Of a DNA stretch of 64,000 nt, positions 20,645-30,236 are shown one piece after another (within the stretch, counting starts at the first letter, position 1; each line of letters opens with the position of its first letter). The stretch covers positions 1-64,000 of the forward strand of contig MHBU01000022.1 of assembly GCA_001803395.1 (NCBI GenBank), written 5' to 3'. The DNA is from Methylotenera sp. RIFCSPLOWO2_02_FULL_45_14. GTDB taxonomy: Bacteria > Pseudomonadota > Gammaproteobacteria > Burkholderiales > Methylophilaceae. Below the pieces are notes generated by a model, which was not told the DNA's origin, made no database searches, and saw nothing but the letters and a program-made list of their open reading frames with translations. The position numbers were made by a program, and so were the translations under genes.

Positions 20645-21511
20645 TTAGTCCCAATGCGTACTCACAATCAGCGGGTTTTTACCGATTGTGACGCGGTCAT
20701 TGCCGCCTAAATCTTTAATGGTTTCAATGTGCGTTAACCCTATTTGTGCCATGAGATCAGCCACTTGTTCCGCTTGATGATAGCCATGTTCTAACATCAG
20801 CCAGCCCTGTGGCTTTAGATAAACTAAACAATTATCAATGATTTTACGAATATCATCCAAACCATCTTGGCCGGAAGCTAAGGCAGACATTGGCTCAAAA
20901 CGTAAATCGCCTTGGTTAAGGTGCGCATCACTTTGCTCAATGTAGGGGGGATTGCTCACAATCACATCAAACTTTTCGTTGTTTAGCGCAGCAAACCAAT
21001 CGCTTAAAATAAAGTGAATGTTGCTTATATTTAAGTTTTCAGCATTTTCAACGGCGATGTTTAACGCGGCTTGTGAGGCGTCAACTGCAGTTACTTGTGT
21101 TCCAGTGCGATTGCTTGCGATTGCCAAAGCAATCGCACCTGTACCGGTACCTAAATCCAGGATTTTTTCAGCTTGGAAGGGTGAGGTTTTGGCTAATGCT
21201 ACTTCTACCAATGTTTCAGTATCAGGGCGTGGAATGAGTGTGTCGGGCGTTGTTTTAAGTTTGAGTCCGTAAAACTCGCGATAACCTAAAATATAAGCAA
21301 TGGGCTCGCCTAGTAAGCGACGATTTAATAATGATTCGAAGTCTGCATGAATATCAGGCTGCAAGGCATCATTTGCATGAGCAATCAACCACGCCCAATT
21401 TACATTGAGCACATGCTGCATTAACAGTTGTGCCTCAAGTTTCGCTTCGTTTGCTTCTACCAATTGTGCGAGTGCTGCCTGCGCTTCAAGCAGCGCTTCG
21501 TGAATGGTCAT
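20645..21511 (-). CDS. prmC: Release-factor glutamine methyltransferase PrmC
   Basis: Methylates the Gln of the GGQ motif in RF1/RF2. The N-terminal helical domain is followed by a SAM-binding domain with ILDLGTGTGAIALAIA and the substrate-binding NPPY motif (VIVSNPPYIEQ). The ATG at 21511 (MTIHEALLEAQ, 288 aa) is the family start. It lies 13 bases after prfA, encoding its substrate, in the conserved hemA-prfA-prmC order. Confidence 0.96.
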   Translation of the reverse strand: MTIHEALLEAQAALAQLVEANEAKLEAQLLMQHVLNVNWAWLIAHANDALQPDIHADFESLLNRRLLGEPIAYILGYREFYGLKLKTTPDTLIPRPDTETLVEVALAKTSPFQAEKILDLGTGTGAIALAIASNRTGTQVTAVDASQAALNIAVENAENLNISNIHFILSDWFAALNNEKFDVIVSNPPYIEQSDAHLNQGDLRFEPMSALASGQDGLDDIRKIIDNCLVYLKPQGWLMLEHGYHQAEQVADLMAQIGLTHIETIKDLGGNDRVTIGKNPLIVSTHWD

Positions 21512-21524
21512 TTTCACAAAGACT

Positions 21525-22607
21525 TTAGTTGTCTTCACCCAAACTCGCCAACAAATCAGCCTGATGTTCAGCGGATAACGCACCGATCAACTCGTCCATG
21601 TCGCCTTCAGTAATCGCATCAATTTTATACAGCGTGAGGTTAATGCGGTGATCGGTAATGCGGCCTTGCGGGTAGTTGTAGGTTCTAATGCGCTCAGAGC
21701 GATCTCCTGAGCCAATCAAACTTTTACGCTCGCTGGCGATTTTGCTTTGCTGCTCATCTACTTGTTTGGCTTTAATGCGCGCGGCTAGCACGGCAAAAGC
21801 CTGGGCTTTGTTAGCGTGTTGGCTGCGGCCTTCTTGGCATTCCACCACAATGCCTGTTGGTGCGTGGGTAATGCGCACGGCGGAGTCGGTTTTGTTGATG
21901 TGCTGTCCACCGGCACCTGAAGCCCTATAGGTGTCGATGCGAATATCCGCCGGGTTAATCACGACATCGTTAATTTCATCTGCCTCTGGCAATACAGCCA
22001 CAGTACAGGCACTGGTGTGTATGCGGCCTTGCGTTTCGGTATCGGGTACGCGCTGTACGCGGTGACCGCCAGACTCAAATTTCAGTTTGGAATACGCGCC
22101 ATAACCTTCAATTTTGGCGATAATTTCTTTGTAGCCGCCGATTTCAGATTCATTGGCGGACATGATTTCGACTTTCCATTTCTGGCGTTCTGCATAGCGC
22201 GAATACATGCGGAATAAATCGCCTGCAAATAAGCCAGATTCATCACCACCCGTACCTGCACGAATTTCTAAAAAGATATTTTTTTCATCATTCGGGTCTT
22301 TAGGCAGCAGTAGCGTTTGCAATGCGTTCTCAATGGCTTCTAATTTTGCCTTGCCTGCTTCAATTTCCTCTTGTGCAAATTCTTTCATATCTGGATCACT
22401 GAGCATGCTTTGCGCTTCTTTGATGTCGGCTTCCGCTAGTTCAAAGGCGTGATATTGCTCAACAATCGGTGTTATTTCGGCGTGCTCTTGGGTAATTTTC
22501 CGATAATTATCCATGTTGTTAGTCGCACCCTCAGAGCTCATTAGGCGGTTTAATTCATCTAAACGCTCGCTCAAGGTGGCGAGTTTTTTAATCATGCTTG
22601 GTTTCAT
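21525..22607 (-). CDS. prfA: Peptide chain release factor 1
   Basis: Recognises UAA and UAG and triggers peptide release. The hydrolysis motif GGQ is at 233-235 ([18 protein letters not shown]). The PxT stop-codon recognition tripeptide reads PDT (188-190, [14 protein letters not shown]), where PAT or PVT is commonest. Length is 360 aa; the start [12 protein letters not shown] aligns with the usual MKPS opening. It lies between hemA (12-base gap) and prmC. Confidence 0.97.
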   Translation of the reverse strand: MKPSMIKKLATLSERLDELNRLMSSEGATNNMDNYRKITQEHAEITPIVEQYHAFELAEADIKEAQSMLSDPDMKEFAQEEIEAGKAKLEAIENALQTLLLPKDPNDEKNIFLEIRAGTGGDESGLFAGDLFRMYSRYAERQKWKVEIMSANESEIGGYKEIIAKIEGYGAYSKLKFESGGHRVQRVPDTETQGRIHTSACTVAVLPEADEINDVVINPADIRIDTYRASGAGGQHINKTDSAVRITHAPTGIVVECQEGRSQHANKAQAFAVLAARIKAKQVDEQQSKIASERKSLIGSGDRSERIRTYNYPQGRITDHRINLTLYKIDAITEGDMDELIGALSAEHQADLLASLGEDN

Positions 22608-22619
22608 TGGATTGGGCTT

Positions 22620-23882
22620 TTAATAAGGCTTAATTTGATAAAGTTGCTGTAACACGTTTTCGAGTTTGGCATGTTCATCGCCATGCGTCTGGTGCAAGGC
22701 GTGGCTGGGTGCGTGTAGAAATTTGTTTGTAAGCGCAATGCTCAATGCTTCTAAGGCTTTTTCTGGTCGTTCACCTTTTTGTAACATTTTGACTGCTTTT
22801 TCAAATTCCGTTTTACGCATGGCATCCACTTGGTCACGCAAGGCTTTAATCGTTGGTACGGCATCGCGTTTTTTAAACCATTGCATAAAGCCTTCAACGT
22901 GCGTGGTCACAATCATTTCAGCTTCAACGGCGGCTGACTGACGGTTTTCCAGACCATCTGAGACCACCTGCGCCAGATCATCTACGGTGTATAAAAATAC
23001 ATCGTCCAGCTCGGCCACTTCAGGCTCAATGTCGCGCGGAACGGCTAAATCCACCATAAAAATTGGACGATGGCGGCGCGCTTTAATTGCACTTTCTACC
23101 ATGCCTAAGCCTATGATCGGTAGTTGGCTGGCCGTTGAGGTGACGACAATATCAAAGTCAGCAAAGTGGGCGGGTAAGTCATTGAGCAAAATGGCTTGGG
23201 CGTTAGTACCTTGCGCTATGATTTTTTCTGCCAGATTGGAACCGCGCTCAATACTGCGGTTAGCAATCGTCACGCTTTTTGGATGTTGGGCGGCGAAGTG
23301 ATCGGCGCAAAGCTCTATCATCTCACCCGCGCCAATAAATAATACTTTTTGCTCGCTGATGTCGCCAAAAATGCGTTGCGCAAGCTTGACGGCTGCGGCT
23401 GCCATCGAAATAGAGTTGGCACCAATGTCTGTGTTGGTGCGCACTTCTTTGGCCACTTCAAACGTGCGTTGAAACAGCTTGTGTAACAAGGTGCCTAGCG
23501 TTCCAGCTTCCTGCGCAATTTTGACCGACTGCTTAAATTGCCCCAAAATTTGCGGCTCGCCCAGTACCATGCTGTCTAAGCCAGAAGCTACTCTAAACGC
23601 GTGCTTGACGGCTTCATCATTAGGCAGAGTGTAAATGTAAGGCGCAATCAAGTCTTGATCAAGCTTGTGATATTGCGATAACCAAGCCAGTGGTTTTTGC
23701 GGATTATCGGTACTGCAATAAAGTTCGGTACGGTTGCAGGTGGATAAAATCGCAGCTTCGGTAGCATCGTGTAAGGTGAGCTCGCGCAAGGCGCTGCCGA
23801 GGTGTTCGCTATTAAAAGCGACATGTTCACGGATTTGGATAGGGGCGGTGGTGTGGTTCACACCTATAACATATAACTGCAT
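22620..23882 (-). CDS. hemA: Glutamyl-tRNA reductase
   Basis: First committed enzyme of the C5 tetrapyrrole route: reduces Glu-tRNA(Glu) to glutamate-1-semialdehyde. The start at 23882 ([15 protein letters not shown]) is canonical; the catalytic Cys is C49 in [10 protein letters not shown]. The NADPH domain has [17 protein letters not shown] and the C-terminal dimerisation helices end the 420-residue protein. It heads hemA-prfA-prmC and is divergent from rpe. Confidence 0.97.
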   Translation of the reverse strand: MQLYVIGVNHTTAPIQIREHVAFNSEHLGSALRELTLHDATEAAILSTCNRTELYCSTDNPQKPLAWLSQYHKLDQDLIAPYIYTLPNDEAVKHAFRVASGLDSMVLGEPQILGQFKQSVKIAQEAGTLGTLLHKLFQRTFEVAKEVRTNTDIGANSISMAAAAVKLAQRIFGDISEQKVLFIGAGEMIELCADHFAAQHPKSVTIANRSIERGSNLAEKIIAQGTNAQAILLNDLPAHFADFDIVVTSTASQLPIIGLGMVESAIKARRHRPIFMVDLAVPRDIEPEVAELDDVFLYTVDDLAQVVSDGLENRQSAAVEAEMIVTTHVEGFMQWFKKRDAVPTIKALRDQVDAMRKTEFEKAVKMLQKGERPEKALEALSIALTNKFLHAPSHALHQTHGDEHAKLENVLQQLYQIKPY

Positions 23883-23997
23883 AGGCGTAATTTTGATGGA
23901 TTGGCTTATGTTAAGCAAGAAGCTTCATGTTAATAGTGAAAAATCGGGTTAAAATAACGCTTTACTATTATCAATTATTTATTTGACGGACACAGCC

Positions 23998-24705
23998 ATG
24001 GATAAAACTTTTAGAATTGCCCCTAGTATTCTTTCTGCAAACTTTGCCAAACTTGGTCAAGAGATTGAGGATGTGATTATCTCAGGCGCTGACATTGTGC
24101 ATTTTGACGTGATGGATAACCATTACGTGCCGAACCTGACGATTGGTCCTTTGGTATGTGAAGCCATTCGTGAAACGTCAAAAAAAGTAGGCGCGTTAAT
24201 TGACGTGCATTTAATGGTAAAGCCAGTGGATCGCATTATTCCTGACTTTGCAAAAGCGGGTGCTAACATTATTACATTTCACCCTGAGGCGTCTGAGCAT
24301 ATTGACCGCAGCCTTGCCATGGTGCGTGAGTTAGGCTGTAAATCTGGCTTGGTGTTTAACCCGGCAACATCGCTTAGCTATTTAGATCACGTGATGGATA
24401 AAGTGGATATGATTTTGTTGATGTCAGTGAACCCTGGTTTCGGCGGTCAAAAATTTATTCCAGAAACTTTAGAAAAACTGAAGCTTGCGCGCGCGCGTAT
24501 TGATGCCTATTACGAAAAAACAGGCCGTCAGATTTGGTTAGAAGTTGATGGCGGTGTGAATGTGCAAAACATTGCAGAAATCGCACGTGCGGGTGCAGAT
24601 ACCTTTGTAGCAGGCTCAGCCGTGTTTGGCGCGCCTAAAGACACCGACCCTAACCGTTACAATACCGTGGTGAAATCATTGCGTGATGCCTTAGCAACGG
24701 TTTAA
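23998..24705 (+). CDS. rpe: Ribulose-phosphate 3-epimerase
   Basis: TIM-barrel enzyme interconverting ribulose-5-phosphate and xylulose-5-phosphate; in ribulose-monophosphate methylotrophs it also serves regeneration of the formaldehyde acceptor (inference from likely lineage). Conserved blocks: [47 protein letters not shown] and EVDGGVN. The ATG at 23998 has GGA 7 bases ahead; a TTG at 23983 is less likely. 235 aa. gph follows after 3 bases. Confidence 0.96.
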   Translation: MDKTFRIAPSILSANFAKLGQEIEDVIISGADIVHFDVMDNHYVPNLTIGPLVCEAIRETSKKVGALIDVHLMVKPVDRIIPDFAKAGANIITFHPEASEHIDRSLAMVRELGCKSGLVFNPATSLSYLDHVMDKVDMILLMSVNPGFGGQKFIPETLEKLKLARARIDAYYEKTGRQIWLEVDGGVNVQNIAEIARAGADTFVAGSAVFGAPKDTDPNRYNTVVKSLRDALATV

Positions 24706-24708
24706 TCA

Positions 24709-25377
24709 TTGCTAAGTTTTACGATTAAAGCCGTGTTAATTGATTTAGACGGCACTTTGATAGACACTGCGCCAGAAATTGCATGCGCGGTAAACAGCAT
24801 GTTGGCAACAATGAATTTGCCAACGCTGGCTACTGTGCAAATTACGACGTACATTGGTGATGGCGCAACCACGCTGATTAAACGCTGTTTAACCGGGCGC
24901 TTAGATGGTGAGCCAGAACCTGCTTTGTTGGCAACCGCGCAAGTTTTATTTTTTGAGTATTATGCGCAAATCGTGACAGAAAGCCAGCCCTACCCAAACG
25001 TAGTGGCTGACTTGCATGCCATCAAAAATTCGGGCTTGCGTATGGCTTGTGTCACTAATAAACCAAGCAGCTTTACGTTGCCTTTGTTGGCAAAGCATGA
25101 TTTATTGCCGTTTTTTGAATTAGTAGTATCCGGTGACACTTTGCAGAAAAAGAAACCTGAGCCTGATCAAATTTTTTACGTGTGTGAACAATTTGGTGTT
25201 TCAGCGCAAGAAGTTGCCTTGATTGGTGACTCTAAAACCGATATTAGTGCCGCGCGTAGTGCTGGTTGTAAAATGTTTGCTGTACCTTATGGATATAATC
25301 AAGGGCAGCGCATCGAGGCAGCTGAAGTGGATGCCTTGATTGACAACATAGGCAACGTACTGGATTTATTACATTAA
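24709..25377 (+). CDS. gph: Phosphoglycolate phosphatase (HAD family)
   Basis: HAD hydrolase that removes 2-phosphoglycolate. Motif I is LIDLDGTLIDTAPE, motif II VTNKPS and motif IV IGDSKTDISAARSAG. The best start is TTG at 24709, which gives LSFTIKAVLIDLDGTL, matching the usual seven or so residues before motif I; no ATG lies in a sensible place. The 222-residue length is normal. The rpe-gph-trpE order is widespread in proteobacteria. Confidence 0.92.
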   Translation: MLSFTIKAVLIDLDGTLIDTAPEIACAVNSMLATMNLPTLATVQITTYIGDGATTLIKRCLTGRLDGEPEPALLATAQVLFFEYYAQIVTESQPYPNVVADLHAIKNSGLRMACVTNKPSSFTLPLLAKHDLLPFFELVVSGDTLQKKKPEPDQIFYVCEQFGVSAQEVALIGDSKTDISAARSAGCKMFAVPYGYNQGQRIEAAEVDALIDNIGNVLDLLH

Positions 25378-25418
25378 CTTAAATAGTGACACACACATTT
25401 ATTTTTAAGTACTTCAAC

Positions 25419-25469
25419 ATGAAAATTAGTAACATTAAAACAAACAGTTGGCGATGGTGGCGGGTATAA
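25419..25469 (+). CDS. trpL: trp leader peptide (TrpL)
   Basis: A 16-codon open frame in the gph-trpE gap encodes MKISNIKTNSWRWWRV, with three Trp codons within four (TGG CGA TGG TGG, 25449-25460), then TAA. Such Trp clustering in a mini-gene directly ahead of trpE is the mark of a trp attenuator leader. Ribosome stalling at these codons under Trp shortage would change folding of the leader RNA. No strong Shine-Dalgarno sequence is visible (TACTTCAAC before the ATG). The call rests on position and codon content. Confidence 0.85.
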   Translation: MKISNIKTNSWRWWRV

Positions 25470-25496
25470 ACCCTGTTGAGTTACACCATTTGCCCA
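25449..25496 (+). promoter_or_regulatory. Candidate trp attenuator structure
   Basis: The Trp-codon segment TGGCGATGGTG (25449-25459) can pair, with two one-base bulges and a G-U pair, with CACCATTTGCCCA (25484-25496). The region between holds a small GGGT-ATAA-ACCC hairpin. A ribosome stalled on the Trp codons would block the long pairing. What follows (TCTTAATTATT) is AT-rich but not a classic U-tract, so whether the switch works on transcription or on trpE translation is undecided. Confidence 0.5.
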
Positions 25497-25518
25497 TCTT
25501 AATTATTGTGAGAATTTT

Positions 25519-27006
25519 ATGTTTAGTACGATCAATCAAACCGAATTTAATGCCCTAGTGGCGCAGGGTTATAACCGCATCCCATTGGTGCTTGAGACCT
25601 TTGCTGATCTTGATACCCCATTGTCGCTTTACCTCAAACTGGCGAATCAACCGTTTTCTTACTTGCTAGAGTCTGTGCAGGGCGGCGAGCGCTTTGGCCG
25701 CTACTCAATTATCGGCCTGCCTGCAAAAACGCGTATTGTGGCGCATGGCAGGCAAGTACAGGTATTTGAAGGCGATGCAGTAGTTGAAGTTGCTGAAAAT
25801 ACCAATCCTTTGGATTTTGTTAAAAGCTACCAAGCACGTTTTAAAACGCCGCCTTACGAAGGCTTGCCTCGTTTTACGGGCGGCTTAGCCGGTTATTTCG
25901 GTTATGAAACTGTGCGCTATATCGAGAAGCGTTTAGCCAATATAACCAAGGCTGATGAAATTAACACTCCAGATGTGCTGTTGATGGTGTCAGAAGAATT
26001 AGCAGTAGTCGATAATTTGAGCGGCAAGCTTTACTTTATTGTTTATGCCGATACGTCCGAGATTGGTGCTTATGACAATGCCAAAAAACGCTTAAGTGAC
26101 TTAGCCACACAGTTACGTAAAACGGTGACGATTCCTGAATCTGTGGCTACACCAAAAACTGAAGCGATTTCAGAGTTTGGCGAAGAGAACTTTAAAGCGG
26201 CGGTGGAGCGTGCACAACAATATATTTTAGATGGCGACATTATGCAGGTGGTGCTTTCACAGCGCATGTCACAAGCTTTTTCTGCGCCACCGCTTTCGCT
26301 CTATCGTGCCTTGCGCAGCTTGAATCCATCACCTTATATGTTTTATTACGATATGGGTGACCATCACGTGGTGGGCGCTTCACCTGAGATATTAGTCCGC
26401 CTTGAAAACGGCACAGTTACGGCGCGTCCGATTGCCGGTACGCGTCCACGCGGAAAAAACCGTGAGCAAGATCTTGCCTTAGCTGAGGAATTGTTGGCTG
26501 ACCCTAAAGAGCGTGCAGAACACGTACAACTGATGGATTTGGGACGCAATGATGTGGGACGGGTTGCGGTGACTGGCTCGGTTAAAGTCACCGACAATAT
26601 GATGATCGAGCGTTATTCACACGTGATGCACATAGTGAGCAATGTTGAGGGTAAGCTAAAACCTGGCATGGATGCAATCGACGTGATTAAAGCGACCTTT
26701 CCTGCCGGCACCGTTAGTGGTGCACCCAAAGTGCGCGCTATGGAGATAATCGACGAGTTGGAACCTAGCAAGCGTGGTATCTACGCAGGTGCAGTCGGTT
26801 ACTTAGGCTTTAATGGTGACATGGATGTGGCAATTGCCATTAGAACTGGCGTGATTAAAAATAATAGGCTGTACGTGCAGGCAGGCGCTGGCATTGTGGC
26901 CGATTCAATCCCGCAAAGCGAATGGATAGAAACGCAAAACAAGGCGCGTGCGGTGCTACGTGCGGCAGAGTTAGTGCAAGCAGGGCTTGATATTGATGTT
27001 AAGTAG
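25519..27006 (+). CDS. trpE: Anthranilate synthase component I
   Basis: Converts chorismate and ammonia to anthranilate, the first step of Trp synthesis. Chorismate-binding motifs are clear: [55 protein letters not shown] and the C-terminal GAGIVADS. The N-terminal feedback region carries [15 protein letters not shown], which fits Trp inhibition. 495 aa. It follows the Trp leader; unlike in many relatives no trpG follows directly. The next gene encodes a c-di-GMP-type protein. Confidence 0.97.
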   Translation: MFSTINQTEFNALVAQGYNRIPLVLETFADLDTPLSLYLKLANQPFSYLLESVQGGERFGRYSIIGLPAKTRIVAHGRQVQVFEGDAVVEVAENTNPLDFVKSYQARFKTPPYEGLPRFTGGLAGYFGYETVRYIEKRLANITKADEINTPDVLLMVSEELAVVDNLSGKLYFIVYADTSEIGAYDNAKKRLSDLATQLRKTVTIPESVATPKTEAISEFGEENFKAAVERAQQYILDGDIMQVVLSQRMSQAFSAPPLSLYRALRSLNPSPYMFYYDMGDHHVVGASPEILVRLENGTVTARPIAGTRPRGKNREQDLALAEELLADPKERAEHVQLMDLGRNDVGRVAVTGSVKVTDNMMIERYSHVMHIVSNVEGKLKPGMDAIDVIKATFPAGTVSGAPKVRAMEIIDELEPSKRGIYAGAVGYLGFNGDMDVAIAIRTGVIKNNRLYVQAGAGIVADSIPQSEWIETQNKARAVLRAAELVQAGLDIDVK

Positions 27007-27016
27007 TGATTCCAAA

Positions 27017-29623
27017 ATGCGATGTATGAATAGTTCTACCAACCTCCCGTTCACCCCGCTAAAATCATTAGCCATCACCTTTGTGCTAGTCGTCTTAGCC
27101 TATTATGTTACGGCTAGGCTTGGGCTTATGGTGCCTTATAAAGAATCTGTGGCAACGCTGATGTGGCTGCCAACAGGCATTGCCGTTGGCGCTATTATGC
27201 GCTGGGGCAATATCAGTTTACCTGCTATTTATGCTGCAGCTTTTTTTGCTGAGTTATCGCTTGGATTGCCTTTTTTTACATCTGTGGCCATTGCATGTAC
27301 TAACACTTTAGCGCCATTTTTAGCGGCTTACCTTTTAAAAAGATCCAACTTTAATCATAGTGTCATCAAGCAAAAGGATATTGTCCTGTTGATTTTAGTC
27401 GCCTTGCTTGGCATGTTGGTTTCAGCCACGGGTGGCGTACTTTCTTTGTATTTAAGCGGTTTAACTACGCCAGAAAATATTACCAGAATTTGGTTTGTTT
27501 GGTGGGTGGGCGATAGTATTGGTGTGCTGCTCGCGCTACCGTTGGTGCTTAATGTAGGCAAAAAACATATGCATGTGCATGCACATCAATACTACCAATT
27601 GTTCGCTTGGTTAATGATGTTTGTCATCGGTGAGATAGTCATTTCATCATTGGTGCCTAGCGTGAATAAACAATTTATGTTATCCATCTTTTTGATTTTA
27701 CCCATGTTGATTTGGGCCTCCATGAACTTTGGTATTGTGGGTGGCTCACTGGTAGTGATTAGTTTATCTAGTATTGCGGTATGGTTTACCGCCCAAGGTT
27801 ACGGCGCTTTTTATAGCGTAAATATGAGCGAAGGTATTTTTTCGTTGTGGATGTTTATGGTGACGTTAGTAGTGACCATGCTATTGATTTCAGTGCTGCA
27901 ATCGGAGCGAAACCTTGCCGAAAAAGCCTTGCGTGAGAATGATAAGAAGCTGCGTGCGGTGATTGATGGGGCACTAGATGCAATAGTGAGCGTGAATGAT
28001 GCCGGCGAGGTGGTTGAGTTTAATCCAGCTGCGGAACGAATTTTTGGCTATAAAAAAGAACAAATTTTAGGCAAGCCAATGTCTGAGATGATTATCCCCG
28101 CCCAATTGCGCAAATTTCATGATGATGGGCATCGGCAATATGTACTCACTGGTGAGAAGCATATGTTTAATCAGCGCATAGAGATCACAGGAATGCGGGC
28201 AGATGGCAGTGAGTTTCCGGTAGAGCTAACGCTGGTTTCATTAAAAGACGAAGGCTTGTCATTGATAACAGGCTTTATGCGAGATATTTCTGTGCAAAAA
28301 AAGGCACAGCAAGAGATCGAAAATTTTGCCTATTATGATGCATTGACTAGCTTGCCAAACAGGCGCTTACTTGTTGATCGATTTCAGCATGCGGTGTTGA
28401 TCAGCCAGCGCACAAAAACTTATTGTGCGCTTATCTTCATTGATTTAGATCATTTTAAGGTATTCAATGAGACAAAAGGTCACGATGTGGGTGACCAGGT
28501 GTTGATAGAAGCTGCCAATAGAATTCAACAAGTGATTCGGGCTGGCGACACCGTTGCGCGACTCAGTGGTGATGAATTTATTGTGATAATTGAAAATCTA
28601 GATATGCAACAAAATCTGGCGTACCAGCAGGCAAGCGAAGTTACACAAAAATTATTGGCAGAACTCAATAAAAGCTATTACTTTGATTTATTTGAGTTTA
28701 ATGCCAGTGCCAGTCTGGGTGTGACCTTGTTTAATGATGATAAGCTCAGTTTTGAAGAGCATTTAAGACATGCCGATATTGCCATGCATCAATCAAAAGT
28801 GGCTGGACGTAATACTTATCATTTTTATGATCAAATCACACAAGAGCGCGTAGAGAAAATATTTGCTATAGAAACTGCACTGTCGGTAGCCGTTAAAAAT
28901 AAGGAGTTTCATCTTCACTACCAAAGCATTGTGGATAGTAATAAAACTGTCATTGCAGCAGAAGTGTTATTAAGGTGGACGCATCCAGTGATGGGCAATA
29001 TCGATCCCACAGAATTTATATCAATCGCTGAAAAAAATAACCAAATTATCAAAATTGGGCGCTGGGTGTTACAGCAGGCTTGTCAGCAACTTAAAGCTTG
29101 GGAAAATCACCCTAACTTAAGTAAAATTAAACTTTCGGTAAATATCAGCGCAAAACAGTTTTTATACATTAATTTTATTCAAGAATTGCGTGAAATGCTG
29201 GCAGCCACTGGCATTAACCCGGATTTACTTAAACTCGAATTGACCGAAACCGCTGTGATTGAAAACATTGACGATGTTGTCAATAAAATCAATGTGTTAA
29301 AGAAAATGGGGGTGAGGATATCGCTAGATGATTTTGGCATAGGGCATTCATCGTTGGTTTACCTAAAAAAACTGCCTGTTACTCAAATTAAAATAGATCA
29401 ATCATTTGTGCACGATGTACTGACCGATTCTAACGATGCCGCCATTATACAAATGGTGCTTGCTGTGGGTAAGACCATTCACTGTGATATTGTGGCAGAA
29501 GGGGTGGAGCAGTTAGAGCAGTTTGAGCAATTAAAATTATTCGGTTGCGATTATTTTCAAGGTTATTATTTCAGCAAACCAGTTGCGGTTGCTAGCTTTG
29601 AGCAATTGGTAGAGCGCACGTAA
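27017..29623 (+). CDS. MASE1-PAS-GGDEF-EAL signalling protein
   Basis: Membrane sensor of the cyclic-di-GMP network (868 aa from ATG 27017; ATG 27026 also possible). An N-terminal MASE1 domain with about eight hydrophobic segments (about 10-300) is followed by a PAS domain (about 315-430, VNDAGEVVEFNPAAERIFGY), GGDEF (about 445-605) and EAL (about 625-865). The cyclase signature reads SGDEF instead of GGDEF, so activity may persist or be weakened. The EAL motif reads EVLLRW, while the other metal/catalytic blocks (VNISAKQF, ELTETAVIEN, DDFGIGHSS, KIDQSFV, AEGVE) are kept, which predicts an active phosphodiesterase. It starts 10 bases after trpE. Confidence 0.92.
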   Translation: MRCMNSSTNLPFTPLKSLAITFVLVVLAYYVTARLGLMVPYKESVATLMWLPTGIAVGAIMRWGNISLPAIYAAAFFAELSLGLPFFTSVAIACTNTLAPFLAAYLLKRSNFNHSVIKQKDIVLLILVALLGMLVSATGGVLSLYLSGLTTPENITRIWFVWWVGDSIGVLLALPLVLNVGKKHMHVHAHQYYQLFAWLMMFVIGEIVISSLVPSVNKQFMLSIFLILPMLIWASMNFGIVGGSLVVISLSSIAVWFTAQGYGAFYSVNMSEGIFSLWMFMVTLVVTMLLISVLQSERNLAEKALRENDKKLRAVIDGALDAIVSVNDAGEVVEFNPAAERIFGYKKEQILGKPMSEMIIPAQLRKFHDDGHRQYVLTGEKHMFNQRIEITGMRADGSEFPVELTLVSLKDEGLSLITGFMRDISVQKKAQQEIENFAYYDALTSLPNRRLLVDRFQHAVLISQRTKTYCALIFIDLDHFKVFNETKGHDVGDQVLIEAANRIQQVIRAGDTVARLSGDEFIVIIENLDMQQNLAYQQASEVTQKLLAELNKSYYFDLFEFNASASLGVTLFNDDKLSFEEHLRHADIAMHQSKVAGRNTYHFYDQITQERVEKIFAIETALSVAVKNKEFHLHYQSIVDSNKTVIAAEVLLRWTHPVMGNIDPTEFISIAEKNNQIIKIGRWVLQQACQQLKAWENHPNLSKIKLSVNISAKQFLYINFIQELREMLAATGINPDLLKLELTETAVIENIDDVVNKINVLKKMGVRISLDDFGIGHSSLVYLKKLPVTQIKIDQSFVHDVLTDSNDAAIIQMVLAVGKTIHCDIVAEGVEQLEQFEQLKLFGCDYFQGYYFSKPVAVASFEQLVERT

Positions 29624-29653
29624 AATAGTTTTGTAATTTTGTAATGCTTGGCA

Positions 29654-30145
29654 CTACGTCAGTGCAAGCCAATCTCCTGATTTACCGCCATGTTTTTCTA
29701 ACAACTTAATGTCACTTATGGTCATACCACGGTCTGCCGCTTTGCACATATCATAGATAGTAAGTAAGCCCACACTCACTGCACTTAGTGCCTCCATCTC
29801 TACCCCGGTTTTACCAAAAGTTTCAGTGGTGACGGTGCATAAGACACTAGAGGATTCCTCAATAATATCAAAGCTAACTGCCACTCGGGTTAATGCGAGT
29901 GGATGGCAAAGCGGGATTAAGTCAGCGGTCTTTTTGCTGGCCTGAATCGCAGCAATGCGTGCGATGCCTAATACATCACCTTTTTTAGCATTGCCTTGCT
30001 CGATGAGTTTGAGGGTGGTGGGCAGCATACTAATGCGACCACAAGCAATGGCAATACGATGCGTTTCAGCTTTTTCGCCCACATTGACCATGTGCGCCTG
30101 ACCGCCATTATCGAAGTGTGTGAGTGGTTGATTAGAGGAATTCAT
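29654..30145 (-). CDS. moaC: Cyclic pyranopterin monophosphate synthase MoaC
   Basis: Second step of molybdopterin synthesis, acting on the product of MoaA (encoded at 58.3 kb). Family blocks are present: [44 protein letters not shown] and the C-terminal KHGGKSGDW. At 163 aa it is full length. It is convergent with the GGDEF/EAL gene and divergent from bepA. Its product serves the NarG molybdenum cofactor among others. Confidence 0.96.
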   Translation of the reverse strand: MNSSNQPLTHFDNGGQAHMVNVGEKAETHRIAIACGRISMLPTTLKLIEQGNAKKGDVLGIARIAAIQASKKTADLIPLCHPLALTRVAVSFDIIEESSSVLCTVTTETFGKTGVEMEALSAVSVGLLTIYDMCKAADRGMTISDIKLLEKHGGKSGDWLALT

Positions 30146-30236
30146 AGTGTAATTTCATGGCGTAATAAAGTGTGATGATATAGTTTGAAACATTTTTTTT
30201 ATGAACTGAATGGCGGTAAACGTTATCATAACAACA

